Below are positions 17,227-26,468 of a stretch of 64,000 nt of DNA, piece after piece. The notes beneath the pieces were generated by a model, which was given only the letters and a program-made list of their open reading frames with translations, was not told the origin of the DNA and searched no databases. Positions within the stretch are counted from its first letter, which is position 1, and each line of letters starts with the position of its first letter. The DNA comes from Planctomycetota bacterium. Lineage in GTDB: Bacteria > Planctomycetota > UBA1135 > UBA2386. A program made the translations under genes and the position numbers. Location of the stretch: NCBI GenBank assembly GCA_020638655.1, contig JACKIC010000001.1, positions 558,001 through 622,000 of the forward strand, given 5' to 3'.

Positions 17227-17673
17227 ATGATCCGCCCCGTGCAGCCCCCCGTCGAACCGCCACCGCCGCCCCACGAACCCGAGATCGAGTTCCTCGCCGC
17301 GTTGGCCCGGCGCGCCCTCACGGCCCTGCGCGCCGCGCTGTTCATCGCCGGCATCGTCGCCTTCGCGGTCACCGTGCAGCGCATCACCGGCACCGACGAC
17401 GAGCCGCTGCCCGCGCGCATCGCCCACAACCTGCTGTGGGCCGCGGTCGGCCTGCCGCTGGTGTTGCCGAGCGGCTGGATGTTCGGCCGCGGTCGCTGGG
17501 TGGCGCTGGGCATCGCCGCGGCGCTCTGGTTGCTGCCAATGCTGCTCGAAGGGGACCACGCCTACGGCTGGGTGCTGCGCTTCGCCGGCAGCTTCTGCGG
17601 CACGATGACGATCGTCGTCTGGCGCACGTTGTCCGGGCTGACGCGCGGCGGCGAAGCCGACCACGCTCCGTGA
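17227..17673 (+). CDS. small hypothetical membrane protein
   Basis: A 148-residue protein that I do not recognise. A proline-rich N terminus (PVEPPPPPHEPEIEFLAALA) is followed by about four hydrophobic segments (LRAALFIAGIVAFAVTV, NLLWAAVGLPLVLPSG, WVALGIAAALWLLPMLL, FAGSFCGTMTIVVW). Starts 19 bases after the upstream secreted-protein stop. Possibly co-transcribed with it. Confidence 0.62.
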   Translation: MIRPVQPPVEPPPPPHEPEIEFLAALARRALTALRAALFIAGIVAFAVTVQRITGTDDEPLPARIAHNLLWAAVGLPLVLPSGWMFGRGRWVALGIAAALWLLPMLLEGDHAYGWVLRFAGSFCGTMTIVVWRTLSGLTRGGEADHAP

Positions 17674-17714
17674 AGTTCTGCTGCAGGCTGGAGCGCCGGC
17701 GCGTCCGCGCCACG

Positions 17715-20390
17715 ATGCGCTCCATGCGCGCCGCCCCGTTCGCCCTCGCCATCCTCGCCGCCGGCTGCAACACCCCCGAGCCCGCGCGGCCGCCGGCGCT
17801 GCAGGAGCAGGTCGGCCGCCTCGCCGACGGCCGGCAGATGACGCCCGTCAACCAGACGCTGACGCCGTACGGCATCTTCGTCGACCTGGGCGGCCTACGG
17901 CCGCAGGCGATCGCCCAGTCGAAGGACGGCCGGTTCTTGTACGTGAGCGGCAAGACCAGCGAGCTGCTGGTGCTCGACGCCGGCAGCGGCGAGCTCGCGC
18001 AGCGCGTCAAGCTGCCCAACGACGCCCAGAAGACGCCGGTCACCGCGGCCAACGACAAGGAGCTCGAACCCGACAAGGACGGTCAGCTCAGCTACACGGG
18101 CCTGGTGGTCTCACCCGACGGCCGCCGCATCTACCTCAGCAACGTGCGCGGCTCGATCAAGGTGTTCGCGGTCGGCGACGGCGGCGCGGTGACGCCGTCG
18201 CACAGCATCGCGCTGCCCGACGCGAACGCGCCGCGCCGCGAGGCCGAGATCCCCAGCGGCCTGGCGCTGTCCGCCGACGGAGGCCGGCTCTACGTCTGCG
18301 GCAACCTGTCCAACCGCCTGTTCGAGATCGACACGGAGAGCGGCGCGGTGCGGCGCACCTTCGAGGTCGGCGTGGCACCGTTCGACGTCGTGCTCACCGG
18401 CGATCGCGCGTTCGTCAGCAACTGGGGCGGCCGGCGACCCGGCGCGGGCGACCTCGTCGGGCCCGCGGGCCGCGGCACCGTGGTGCGCGTCGACGCCCGC
18501 GACATCGCCAGCGAAGGTTCGGTCAGCGTGCTCGACCTCGCTGCGGGCACCCTGCTCACCGAGACCGTCACCGACCTGCACGCCAGCGACCTCGCCGTGA
18601 GCCCCGACGGCACGCGCGTCGCCTGCGCCAACGCCGGCAGCGACACGATCACGCTGCTCGATGTCGACGGCACGATCACCGACACGCTGTGCGCCAGGCG
18701 CAAGCCCAGCGAGCTGCTGCAGGCCTCGCCCAACGCGCTGTGCTTCTCGCCCGACGGCGACGACCTGTTCGTGGCCAACGGCACGATGAACGCGATCGCC
18801 GTGTTCGACCTCGACGACCGCGAGCTCGAGGGCTTCGTACCGGTCGGCTGGTATCCGTCGGCGCTGCTGTTCGACGCGGCGCGCGAACGGCTCGCGGTCA
18901 CCAACGTCAAGGGGCTCGGTTTTGGCCGGCCGCGCAAGAGCAACGGCGAGACCGAGTTCAACACGCACCAGTACCACGGCTCGGTGTCGCTGTTCGAGGT
19001 GCCCGACAAGGAACAGCTGCGCGCGCTCTCCGCGGTCGTGGACCTCAACCTGCGCCGCGACGCGATCGACCACGCGATGCTGCCGCCGCGGCCGGGCCAG
19101 CCCGCGCGCGCGATCCCCGAGCGCATCGGCGAGCCGGCGCGCATCGAGCACGTCGTCTACGTGATCAAGGAGAACCGCACCTACGACCAGGTTCTCGGCG
19201 ATCTCGCCGGCGGCAACGGCGACCCCGATCTGTGCATCTTCGGCGAGCGTATCACGCCCAACCAGCACGCCCTGGCGCGCCAGTTCGTGCTGCTCGACAA
19301 CACCTACTGCGCGGGCATCCTGTCCGCCGACGGCCACCAGTGGAGCACCGCGGCGTTCGCGAGCGACTACCTCGAGAAGAGCTTCGCCGGCTGGCCGCGC
19401 AGCTATCCCGACGGCATGGGCGAGGACGAGGACGACGCGCTGTCGTACTCACCCGCGGGCTTCCTGTGGGACCACGCGATCGCGCGCGGCGTGTCGCTGC
19501 GCAACTACGGCGAGTTCTGCGGGCCGAAGGTGCGCTGGCGCGACCCCGCCAAGAAGGGTGAGCCGGGCTTCATGGACTGTTACCGCGCCTGGAAGGGCGA
19601 GCGCGACGACGTGATCTTCGAGTGCGAGCCGATGGTGCGTTCGCTCGCGCCCTACACGCCGACCGGCTACGTCGGCTGGAACATGTCGGTGCCCGACCAG
19701 TTCCGCGCCGACTTCGTGATCCGCGAGCTCGAGGAGTTCGAGCGCAAGGGCGAGTTCCCGCAGCTCGTGCTGATCTGCCTGCCGCAGGACCACACCAGCG
19801 GCACCAGCAAGAACTGCCCGACGCCGGCCGCGTGCCTCGCCGACGGCGACCTCGCCTTCGGCCGCATCGTGCAGGCGCTGTCGCACTCGCGGTTCTGGCC
19901 GAAGATGGCGATCTTCGGCATCGAGGACGATCCCCAGGCCGGCTGGGACCACGTCAGCGGCTATCGCACCACGTGCTTCGTCGCGAGCCCGTTCGCCAGG
20001 CGCGGCGTCACCGTGTCGACGCAATACAACACGACCAGCGTGCTGCGCACGATCGAGCAGATCCTCGGCATCCCGCCGATGAACGTCTTCGACGCGAGCG
20101 CCACGCCGATGTTCGACTGCTTCACCGAAGTGCCCGACCTCACGCCGTTCGTGGCGCTGCCCAACAACGTGCCGCTCGACGAGCTCAACCCGCGGTCGAC
20201 CGCGATCGCCGACCCGCAGCTGCGCGCCGACGCCGAGCTCAGCGAGACGTTCGACTTCGCGCAGGTCGACCGCGCGCCCGAGGACGCCCTCAATCGCATC
20301 CTGTGGCGGGCGATGCGCGGCACCGCGGTGCCGTATCCGCAGTGGGCGATCACGCGCGGCGCGGACGACGACGACGACGGCGACGACTGA
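17715..20390 (+). CDS. beta-propeller (YncE-like) / alkaline phosphatase-superfamily phosphoesterase
   Basis: An 891-residue exported protein, probably a lipoprotein (LAILAAGC near residue 17; ATG 17715, with 17724 as an alternative). Residues ~55-430 form a seven-bladed YncE-like propeller (repeats such as DGRFLYVSGKTSELLVLDAGSGE and LAVSPDGTRVACANAGSDTITLLDVDG). Residues ~475-820 form an acid phosphatase/phospholipase C-like phosphoesterase domain: HVVYVIKENRTYDQVLGDL, LLDNTYCAGILSADGHQWSTAAF, LICLPQDHTSG and IFGIEDDPQAGWDHVSGYR supply the metal-site residues. The tail is highly acidic (DDDDDGDD). This two-domain architecture is known in environmental bacteria; the phosphoester substrate is unknown. 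Extracellular phosphate scavenging is plausible. Confidence 0.88.
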   Translation: MRSMRAAPFALAILAAGCNTPEPARPPALQEQVGRLADGRQMTPVNQTLTPYGIFVDLGGLRPQAIAQSKDGRFLYVSGKTSELLVLDAGSGELAQRVKLPNDAQKTPVTAANDKELEPDKDGQLSYTGLVVSPDGRRIYLSNVRGSIKVFAVGDGGAVTPSHSIALPDANAPRREAEIPSGLALSADGGRLYVCGNLSNRLFEIDTESGAVRRTFEVGVAPFDVVLTGDRAFVSNWGGRRPGAGDLVGPAGRGTVVRVDARDIASEGSVSVLDLAAGTLLTETVTDLHASDLAVSPDGTRVACANAGSDTITLLDVDGTITDTLCARRKPSELLQASPNALCFSPDGDDLFVANGTMNAIAVFDLDDRELEGFVPVGWYPSALLFDAARERLAVTNVKGLGFGRPRKSNGETEFNTHQYHGSVSLFEVPDKEQLRALSAVVDLNLRRDAIDHAMLPPRPGQPARAIPERIGEPARIEHVVYVIKENRTYDQVLGDLAGGNGDPDLCIFGERITPNQHALARQFVLLDNTYCAGILSADGHQWSTAAFASDYLEKSFAGWPRSYPDGMGEDEDDALSYSPAGFLWDHAIARGVSLRNYGEFCGPKVRWRDPAKKGEPGFMDCYRAWKGERDDVIFECEPMVRSLAPYTPTGYVGWNMSVPDQFRADFVIRELEEFERKGEFPQLVLICLPQDHTSGTSKNCPTPAACLADGDLAFGRIVQALSHSRFWPKMAIFGIEDDPQAGWDHVSGYRTTCFVASPFARRGVTVSTQYNTTSVLRTIEQILGIPPMNVFDASATPMFDCFTEVPDLTPFVALPNNVPLDELNPRSTAIADPQLRADAELSETFDFAQVDRAPEDALNRILWRAMRGTAVPYPQWAITRGADDDDDGDD

Positions 20391-20421
20391 TCCGAGGGAA
20401 CCTGCGGCTACTGTTGCCGCC

Positions 20422-21525
20422 ATGTTCGTCTGCCCCAAGTGCCAGGGCGTGTTGCGCCGCAAGCGGCTGCCGGACCGTCCCGGCAACAGCTGGCAGTGCC
20501 GCGCGTGCGGCGGCCAGGCCCTGACGATGGCGCTGCTGCGCCAGATGCTCGTGGCGCCCGGGCCCGACGAGCTGTGGGGCAAGGCGCTGCGCGGCACCGA
20601 CGACCCCGCCTGCAAGTGCCCTTCCTGCCGCGGTGTGATGCGCAGCGTCGACCACGAGATCGCCGGCGACGTGGTGCGGGTCGAGGTCTGCAAGCGCTGC
20701 CAGATGGTCTGGTTCGATGCGCACGAGCTGGGCTTCTTCCCCGCCGTGCAGCCGCCGCCGGAGGACCCAGTACCGCTCGAAGTGCGGCAACAGCTGGCGC
20801 TCGCCCACGTCGCGCGACAGGTCGACCAGGTGCGCGAGGAAGACCCCGGACTCGGCAGCCTGCGGCGCTGGCCGGCGCTGGTGGGCCTGCCGGTCGAGAT
20901 CGACGGCGCGGTGATGTCGACGCGGCACGTGGCGACCTGGATCACCGCCGGATCGATCGCGGTGGTCAGTGTGCTGGGGCTGCTCCGTCCCGAAGTCGTC
21001 ACCGCGCTGCAGCTGCGACCGATGTCGGACTTCGGGGCGACGGCGCTGCTGACCTCGTTCTTCGTGCACGCCGGGGTCTTGCAGCTGCTGCTCAACCTGT
21101 GGTTCCTGATCGTCTTCGCCAACGACGTCGAAGACATGCTCGGCACCGCGCGGTGGTGGGTCATGCTGATCGCGGCCACCATCTTCGGCAACGTCCTGCA
21201 ACTCGCCGCCGGAGTCGTCTTGGACGACCCGCACCCGTACATCGGCGCTGGCGGCGGCGTCACCGCGTTCGTGCTCTACTACACGTTGCGCATGCCCGAT
21301 GCGCGCCTGGGCAGCTGGGACATTCCCGGACTGCACCCGAGCTTGGGCATGGGCTACCCCAGCTGGGACGTGATGTCCGCCAAGGGCTGGTTCGTGGCTT
21401 GGGTCGTCCTGCAGGCCTTGTTGACCTACGCGATGGGGATCGGATCCCCAATCATCGTTGCCACGGCACATCTCGGCGGCGCGACGGTCGGACTGCTGTT
21501 CCACCTGGCGACGCGCGACCGGTGA
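20422..21525 (+). CDS. zinc-ribbon protein fused to a catalytically dead rhomboid-like domain
   Basis: A 367-residue protein. Residues 4-35 (CPKC...CRAC) and ~70-95 (CPSC...CKRC) form two zinc ribbons. Residues ~170-365 form a rhomboid-like bundle of about six membrane helices with FFVHAGVLQLLLNLWFLIVF, then IGAGGGVTAFVLYY and ATAHLGGATVGLLF. The rhomboid GxSG serine is replaced: residues 275-278 read G-A-G-G, so Gly277 stands where Ser is needed. The HxxxN oxyanion motif reads QLLLN. His350 in AHLGG remains. A protease function is therefore unlikely; like eukaryotic iRhoms it may bind membrane clients. Starts 31 bases after the phosphoesterase gene. Confidence 0.82.
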   Translation: MFVCPKCQGVLRRKRLPDRPGNSWQCRACGGQALTMALLRQMLVAPGPDELWGKALRGTDDPACKCPSCRGVMRSVDHEIAGDVVRVEVCKRCQMVWFDAHELGFFPAVQPPPEDPVPLEVRQQLALAHVARQVDQVREEDPGLGSLRRWPALVGLPVEIDGAVMSTRHVATWITAGSIAVVSVLGLLRPEVVTALQLRPMSDFGATALLTSFFVHAGVLQLLLNLWFLIVFANDVEDMLGTARWWVMLIAATIFGNVLQLAAGVVLDDPHPYIGAGGGVTAFVLYYTLRMPDARLGSWDIPGLHPSLGMGYPSWDVMSAKGWFVAWVVLQALLTYAMGIGSPIIVATAHLGGATVGLLFHLATRDR

Positions 21526-21531
21526 CCGGGC

Positions 21532-22878
21532 TCACTTCGGCCCGCCGTCCACCACCAGCTTGACCATCGCCGACTCGCGCTGATCGAGCATGTAGAGCAC
21601 GCGGCGCAGCGCGGGAACGGGCGCCGCGAACGGCGCCGGCGCCGGCGAACTCAGCGCGCGGTCGTAGATCTGCTGCAGCGCGGTGACGTGCGCGTCGAGG
21701 CCGAACTGCGTCGGCTGTACGTGGCCGCGCAGCTCGCCCCAGAGCCCCGGCTCGTCGACGAAGCGCTGCAGCGTCGCCGCCAGGCCGGCCTCGTCGCCGG
21801 CGCGCGTGCGCAGCCCCGCCGCGCCGCTGCGTTCGGCGAGCGCGCCCAGGTCGCTGGTCACGCACGGCAGGCCGAGCTCGAAGCACTCGTCGAGCACGAT
21901 GCCGTAGGTCTCGATGCAGGTGCTCGGGAACACGCCGACGTGCGGCGCGACCGCGCGCAGCGCCGCGGCGTCGAACTCGCCGTGCAGGGTGACGGGCAAG
22001 CCTTCGGCCAGCGCCTTCACCTCGCGGTCGAAGGCCGGCGATTCGGCGCCGCCGAGCAGGTGCAGGACCGCGCGCCCGGGCCTGGCGACGTGCAGCCGGC
22101 GGAACGCGCGCAGCAGCACGTCGATGCCCTTGTGGCGCCCGATGCCGCCCCAGAACGCGAAGCGCAGCGGCTCCGCGGCGGCGGGCGCCGGCAGCGGCGG
22201 CTGCCCCGGCCAGCGCTGCCGGTAGCCGAGCGGCAGCACCTCGTAGCGCTCGCGCGGCACGCCCGCGGTCGTGGCCAGCAGCTCCGCCGTCGAGCCCACA
22301 GCGACGATCACCGCGTGCGCGAGCGACAGCTCGGCGCGGTAGTTGTCGGCGAACAGCTCGACGCCGGCGGCGACCTCGCGTTCGGGTTCGTAGCCGTAGC
22401 GCGGCACGCAGCTCACGCAGCTCGCGGCGCCCAGCGTTCGGGTGCAGGCGTCGCTGTTGAGCCGGCGGCGGAACGCGCGCGGACAGCTCGTGTAGTAGTC
22501 GTGCAGCGTGACGACGGCAGGGATGCCCAGCCGCGCGCAGATCTCGACGAGGTTGCTGGTCAGCCGCACCCAGTGGTGCACGTGCACCAGCCGCGGCCGC
22601 CACCGCTGCAGCAACTCGGTGATCTGGTGCTCGACCTCGGGGTGCCACATCTTGGCGTGGAAGTCGAAGAACTGGTCGCTGCGGTGCAGCCGGTGCACGG
22701 GGATGCCCTCGACCTCACCCGTCTCCACCAGCACGTGGTCGCGCCAGTGCTTGCTGCCGCTGAGTACCTGGGCGTCCTGGCCGACCGCCCGTTGCCGCCG
22801 GGCGATGTCGAGCACGTAGGACTCGGAGCCGCCGCGGCTCTCGGGTGGGAACTGGTGGATCAGGTGCAGGACGTCCAT
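21532..22878 (-). CDS. GT4-family glycosyltransferase
   Basis: A 448-residue GT-B glycosyltransferase. ATG 22878 (MDVLHLIHQFPPESRGGSE) is preferred to a TTG five codons upstream. The N-terminal half has the acceptor-side PPESRGGSESYVLDIAR motif and HVHHWVRLTSNL. A Cys cluster (SCPRAFRRRLNSDACTRTLGAASCVSCVP), seen in some GT4 enzymes, suggests a structural metal site. The C-terminal half has FAFWGGIGRHKGIDVLLRAF and the E-x7-E donor motif ETYGIVLDECFELGLPCV. It transfers a sugar from an activated nucleotide to an unknown cell-envelope acceptor. Convergent with the pseudo-rhomboid gene with 6 bases between stops. Confidence 0.9.
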   Translation of the reverse strand: MDVLHLIHQFPPESRGGSESYVLDIARRQRAVGQDAQVLSGSKHWRDHVLVETGEVEGIPVHRLHRSDQFFDFHAKMWHPEVEHQITELLQRWRPRLVHVHHWVRLTSNLVEICARLGIPAVVTLHDYYTSCPRAFRRRLNSDACTRTLGAASCVSCVPRYGYEPEREVAAGVELFADNYRAELSLAHAVIVAVGSTAELLATTAGVPRERYEVLPLGYRQRWPGQPPLPAPAAAEPLRFAFWGGIGRHKGIDVLLRAFRRLHVARPGRAVLHLLGGAESPAFDREVKALAEGLPVTLHGEFDAAALRAVAPHVGVFPSTCIETYGIVLDECFELGLPCVTSDLGALAERSGAAGLRTRAGDEAGLAATLQRFVDEPGLWGELRGHVQPTQFGLDAHVTALQQIYDRALSSPAPAPFAAPVPALRRVLYMLDQRESAMVKLVVDGGPK

Positions 22879-23007
22879 CGGGCGATCGGCCAACCGTTAT
22901 ACCGATCCTCCCTCTATCGCCCGCAGCACCTTGACGGCTGCCGCCAGAACCCCAAAATCGTCGGCCCGAGTGCGGCATCTCCGCCGCCCGCCCAAGCCCC
23001 CCAGAAC

Positions 23008-23559
23008 ATGCGCATCCTCACCTCTGCCGTCGTCTTGTCCCTGCTGTTCACCGCGTGCTCGCAAGAGACCGCTGCCAAGGAGAACACCAACCAGCCGGCC
23101 CCGAACGCCGCCACCGGCGGCAGCACCGCCGACGCCGCCAAGAAACTCGACGAGACCAAGTACGACCACTTCGGCGACGGTGTGCTGGTCTCCGACGTCA
23201 AGGTCGTGGCCGCCGCCGACCTGCTCAAGGACCCCGCCGCCTACGAGGGCAAGACCGTGCGCGTCGAAGGCCCGATCACCGCGGTCTGCCAGACCAAGGG
23301 CTGCTGGATGCACCTCAACAGCGAGACCGAGCCGGTCATGGTGAAGTTCAAGGACTACGGCTTCTTCATGCCCAAGGACGCCAGCGGCCGCACCGCGATC
23401 CTCGACGGCGTCGTCAAGGTCAAGCAGGAGACGGTCGAGGAGACCAAGCACTACCTCGAGGACGCCGGCAAGACCGAGGAAGCCGCCAAGATCACCGAGG
23501 GCCGCAAGATCCCGACGGTCGTCGCCAGCGGCGTCGCCCTGACCAAGCCCGCCAAGTGA
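23008..23559 (+). CDS. DUF4920-like lipoprotein
   Basis: A 183-residue lipoprotein; ATG 23008 gives a leader ending LLFTAC with Cys at residue 16. After a low-complexity linker (residues ~17-45) the domain reads GVLVSDVKVVAAADLLKDPAAYEGKTVRVEGPITAVCQTKGCWMHL, an OB-fold pattern of DUF4920 with the conserved VCQ-xx-GCWM motif (Cys pair plus Met, possibly metal- or redox-related), then FKDYGFFMPKDASGRTAILDGVV. The C-terminal ~50 residues are a charged helix (ETVEETKHYLEDAGKTEEAAKI). Envelope function unknown. Divergent from the glycosyltransferase across 129 bases. Confidence 0.85.
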   Translation: MRILTSAVVLSLLFTACSQETAAKENTNQPAPNAATGGSTADAAKKLDETKYDHFGDGVLVSDVKVVAAADLLKDPAAYEGKTVRVEGPITAVCQTKGCWMHLNSETEPVMVKFKDYGFFMPKDASGRTAILDGVVKVKQETVEETKHYLEDAGKTEEAAKITEGRKIPTVVASGVALTKPAK

Positions 23560-23577
23560 TCGTGGGCCGCGCCGACG

Positions 23578-25260
23578 TCAGCGGTCGAAGGTGACCGCTG
23601 CCGAGAAGCGCACGGACACGGGTCCCGGCGATGTCTGCGAGGCCCTCGGCTGCGAGGCCACCGGCTGCGAGACCATCGCCTGCACCGCGAGCAGCGCGCC
23701 ACCGGCGTCGCGCCGCGGCGCGTAACGCACCGTCGCGATGCCCTGTGCGTCCAGCGTTCCGGCCGCCACCTTGGGCGTGTCGAGCAGCTTGTCGGCGAGG
23801 CGCAGGTCGATGCGCCCGCTGTAGGCGAAGCCGCTGTAGCCCGGCGACGGCGGCCCTTCGAACACGACGAACGGCGCGCCGGCCGGACCGCGCACCTCGA
23901 GCGTGACCTGGTCACCGTCGCGCCCCGTGAGCAGCAGCGTCGCCCCCGGCTGGTTCTGCTGCGCGACGGGCGCATCGATCGGACGCAGCAGCGGGCCTGC
24001 GATCGACCAGGTCGAGAACAGCAACGCGAACAGCCCGAGCAGCAGCGCGCTGCGGATCGGTCGGTGCGCGCGATCGAGGCCGTGGTGCAGCAGGCGCGCC
24101 ACCAGCAGGGACAACGGCGCCGACATCGTCACCATCAGGTCGACGTCCTGCGGCCAACCGAGGTCGAACTGCATCAGCACGACGAACGCCACGTAGCCCG
24201 CGGCGAGCAGTTCGATGCCGCCGCCGCGCACGCCGGCGAGCGCCGTTCGCAAGGAGAACAGCACCACCAGGCACGCAGCCGCGAGCGCCGGCACGGCGAA
24301 CAGCAGCACGAGCCCGACCAGGGTCAGGTGCTCGGCGCCGAGCAGCGCCCCGAACGGCATCAGCAGCTGGCCGTCGGCGCCGCCGTGCACGTGGCCCGAG
24401 ACGATGCGCAGCCCGCTGAGCCAGACGAGTCCGAACACGCCGGCGGCGACGGCGAGGACGGCGATGACCCCGCTGACGAGGTCGAGCAGCGCCGCGCGCA
24501 AACCGCGCCGCGGCACGTTCGCGAGCGCCAGCAGCGGGATCGCGACCAGCAGGCCCACGTACTGAGCGTGCATCATCGCCGCGAGCCCGAGCCACGACGC
24601 GCCAATCGCGAACGCGCGACCCGGCAGCGCCGCGTGCGGATAACGCGACCAGCTGCCGCAGGCGAGCAGCAGCGGCGCGACGCCCCACTGCGTGTGTTCG
24701 ACGTAGCCGAAGCAGAACGTCACCATCACGCCCGATCCCATCCACACCAGCAGGTCGCCGAGCACGGTGATCCGCGTCGCCGGCTCGCCCGCGCGACGCA
24801 GCGAGGCGAGCACCTGCAGCCAGCACCAGGTCGCGACGATCCCCGCGAGCGGCGACAGCCACTCGATCGCGCCCGGTCCCAGCAGCCTGGCGACGAGCGC
24901 ATACAGCGCGCTCGAGCCCATCTCCGACCAGGTCACGACGCCGTCGCCCGCATGCCGCCGCCACAGATAAGCGTCGCCGAGCGGCATCGCGCGGCACGAC
25001 ACCCACAGGCCACCGAGAGCGAGGCTGAGCAGCAGGTTGCGCCACCGTTCGCCGACGCCGCGGCGCGTCAGGAGCAGCGCGAGCAGCGCGGCGCCGAGCA
25101 ACGCGGCCCAGACGCGCAGCGGCGGGCCGGGCGTCAACACCACCAGTCGGCCGGCGTGCAGCAGCGCGAACGGCGCGGTGGCGAGCCCGACCGCCAGGAT
25201 GCTCAGCACACACACGGCCGTCAGCCAGGAACGCGAGGGCTGTGGCGGCGTAGGCGACAT
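23578..25260 (-). CDS. polytopic membrane protein, GT-C-like with C-terminal lumenal domain
   Basis: A 560-residue protein; ATG 25260 (MSPTPPQPSRSWLTAVCVL) is favoured because it starts right before the first helix. About ten hydrophobic helices span residues ~10-430. A lumenal loop near the first helices has SCRAMPLGDAYLWRRHAGDG, a GT-C-like D-containing loop. The last ~110 residues are soluble and strand-rich (ATLLLTGRDGDQVTLEVRGPAG) and would lie outside the membrane. It looks like a lipid-linked sugar transferase of GT39/83 type or a related protein, but no specific subfamily is recognised. Convergent with DUF4920 across 18 bases. Confidence 0.68.
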   Translation of the reverse strand: MSPTPPQPSRSWLTAVCVLSILAVGLATAPFALLHAGRLVVLTPGPPLRVWAALLGAALLALLLTRRGVGERWRNLLLSLALGGLWVSCRAMPLGDAYLWRRHAGDGVVTWSEMGSSALYALVARLLGPGAIEWLSPLAGIVATWCWLQVLASLRRAGEPATRITVLGDLLVWMGSGVMVTFCFGYVEHTQWGVAPLLLACGSWSRYPHAALPGRAFAIGASWLGLAAMMHAQYVGLLVAIPLLALANVPRRGLRAALLDLVSGVIAVLAVAAGVFGLVWLSGLRIVSGHVHGGADGQLLMPFGALLGAEHLTLVGLVLLFAVPALAAACLVVLFSLRTALAGVRGGGIELLAAGYVAFVVLMQFDLGWPQDVDLMVTMSAPLSLLVARLLHHGLDRAHRPIRSALLLGLFALLFSTWSIAGPLLRPIDAPVAQQNQPGATLLLTGRDGDQVTLEVRGPAGAPFVVFEGPPSPGYSGFAYSGRIDLRLADKLLDTPKVAAGTLDAQGIATVRYAPRRDAGGALLAVQAMVSQPVASQPRASQTSPGPVSVRFSAAVTFDR

Positions 25261-25445
25261 TGCGACGGCGATCGGGACCCGCGTTCCCGCGGCAGCCGCG
25301 TCCCGACCCCGCGGCGCCGCAGAAGAAACGGACCCAAGCGAGGGCATGGCCCGCTTGGAATCCTCGATCCACCCACCCTCCATGCATTTGGGCGGGCGAA
25401 CCTGCGGCGCAGGCTAGCCGCGATCGGCCCATCGCGCAACGCGCC

Positions 25446-26468
25446 CTACTTGGGGCGCGAAGGCTCGGCGACGGCGAATTCGATCTTCCAGAAACCGACG
25501 TCCTTGGCCGTGGCCATGCGCAACAGCCGCTGCACGTGGGACCACTCGGTGCCGACGTCGACGCGCACCAGGATCGGCACGCGCAGCCCCGCCCGGACTG
25601 CATCGTGCTGCTCGTCGAGCAGCCCCTTGGTGACGAGTTCTGCGCGCAAGGCCCGCAGGTGCCGTGCCACGGACTCCAGGTCGTCGCGGTTCTTCGCGTC
25701 GGGCCGAAACCAGACCTCGCCGCGGTACTCGATGCGACCGTCCGCGAACAGGTTGATCGTCGGTCGGGCCGCGTGCGGGTCGTCGTCGGGCTCGCTGAAC
25801 TCCGCCTTGGGCAGCACCAGGCCGTCGCCGGCCGGCGCAACCGCCTTGGGCACGAGCCACGTGGTATCGACGCCCGCGAACCGGATGTCCGTGAACGGCG
25901 CCGCGATCGCTGCGTCCGTGGCCGCGACCAGGTCGTTCCACTGGGTGCCGACGGCGGGCTGGATCACGAGGCGCGGCGGTTCGCTGCGCCCGGCGTGCTC
26001 GGGGTCCGGGCGCCGCAACGACGGGTCCTTGGCCAGGCGCGCCAGCTCGGTGCGCAGCGCCTCGATGGTCTGCAGCTCCTTCTCGCCGATCCTCCAGACG
26101 ACGCGGGACCGCGGCGGCGCGGCGGGGTCGCCCGACTCTTGCACCCGCTGCAGGGACAGCGTGATCACCGGCGCGGCGACGACCGGGTCCTGCGCCGCAC
26201 GCACCGGGTCCTGAGCGCCGACCACCGACGATCCGGCCGCCGCCTTCTCGCGCGCGTTCGGCGGCTGCGTGGCGACCGCGAACACCACCGCCGCACCTGC
26301 CACCATGCAGGCCGCGATCAGGAAGGGTCGCCACGACGGCCGCGGTGGCGTCGCCGTCAACCGTTGCGCGATGCGGTCCGCCAGGTCGGTTCCGACCCGC
26401 TCACCGACTGCTTCTTCGAGGATCGCGGTCAGGTGCCGCGCGCGCGCCGTGCTCTCGTACTGGTTCAT
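25446..26468 (-). CDS. anti-sigma-like membrane protein with ExbD/TolR-like periplasmic domain
   Basis: A 340-residue bitopic protein. The start is ATG 26468, overlapping the sigma factor stop (ATGA) and preceded by a strong GGAGGA Shine-Dalgarno at 26473-26478. Residues 1-~50 are cytoplasmic (ILEEAVGERVGTDLADRIAQRL), one membrane segment follows (RPFLIAACMVAGAAVVFAVA), and the rest is outside. Residues ~210-335 resemble the ExbD/TolR periplasmic fold (INLFADGRIEYRGEVWF, then VPILVRVDVGTEWSHVQRLLRMATAKDV). No ZAS-type Cys/His cluster is present, so anti-sigma function is inferred from position only. Probably senses an envelope signal for the sigma factor. Confidence 0.72.
   Translation of the reverse strand: MNQYESTARARHLTAILEEAVGERVGTDLADRIAQRLTATPPRPSWRPFLIAACMVAGAAVVFAVATQPPNAREKAAAGSSVVGAQDPVRAAQDPVVAAPVITLSLQRVQESGDPAAPPRSRVVWRIGEKELQTIEALRTELARLAKDPSLRRPDPEHAGRSEPPRLVIQPAVGTQWNDLVAATDAAIAAPFTDIRFAGVDTTWLVPKAVAPAGDGLVLPKAEFSEPDDDPHAARPTINLFADGRIEYRGEVWFRPDAKNRDDLESVARHLRALRAELVTKGLLDEQHDAVRAGLRVPILVRVDVGTEWSHVQRLLRMATAKDVGFWKIEFAVAEPSRPK

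Noticed and set aside
17227..17673. Assigning a named family to the four-helix membrane protein
   Set aside because: No motif beyond hydrophobic segments; left as hypothetical.
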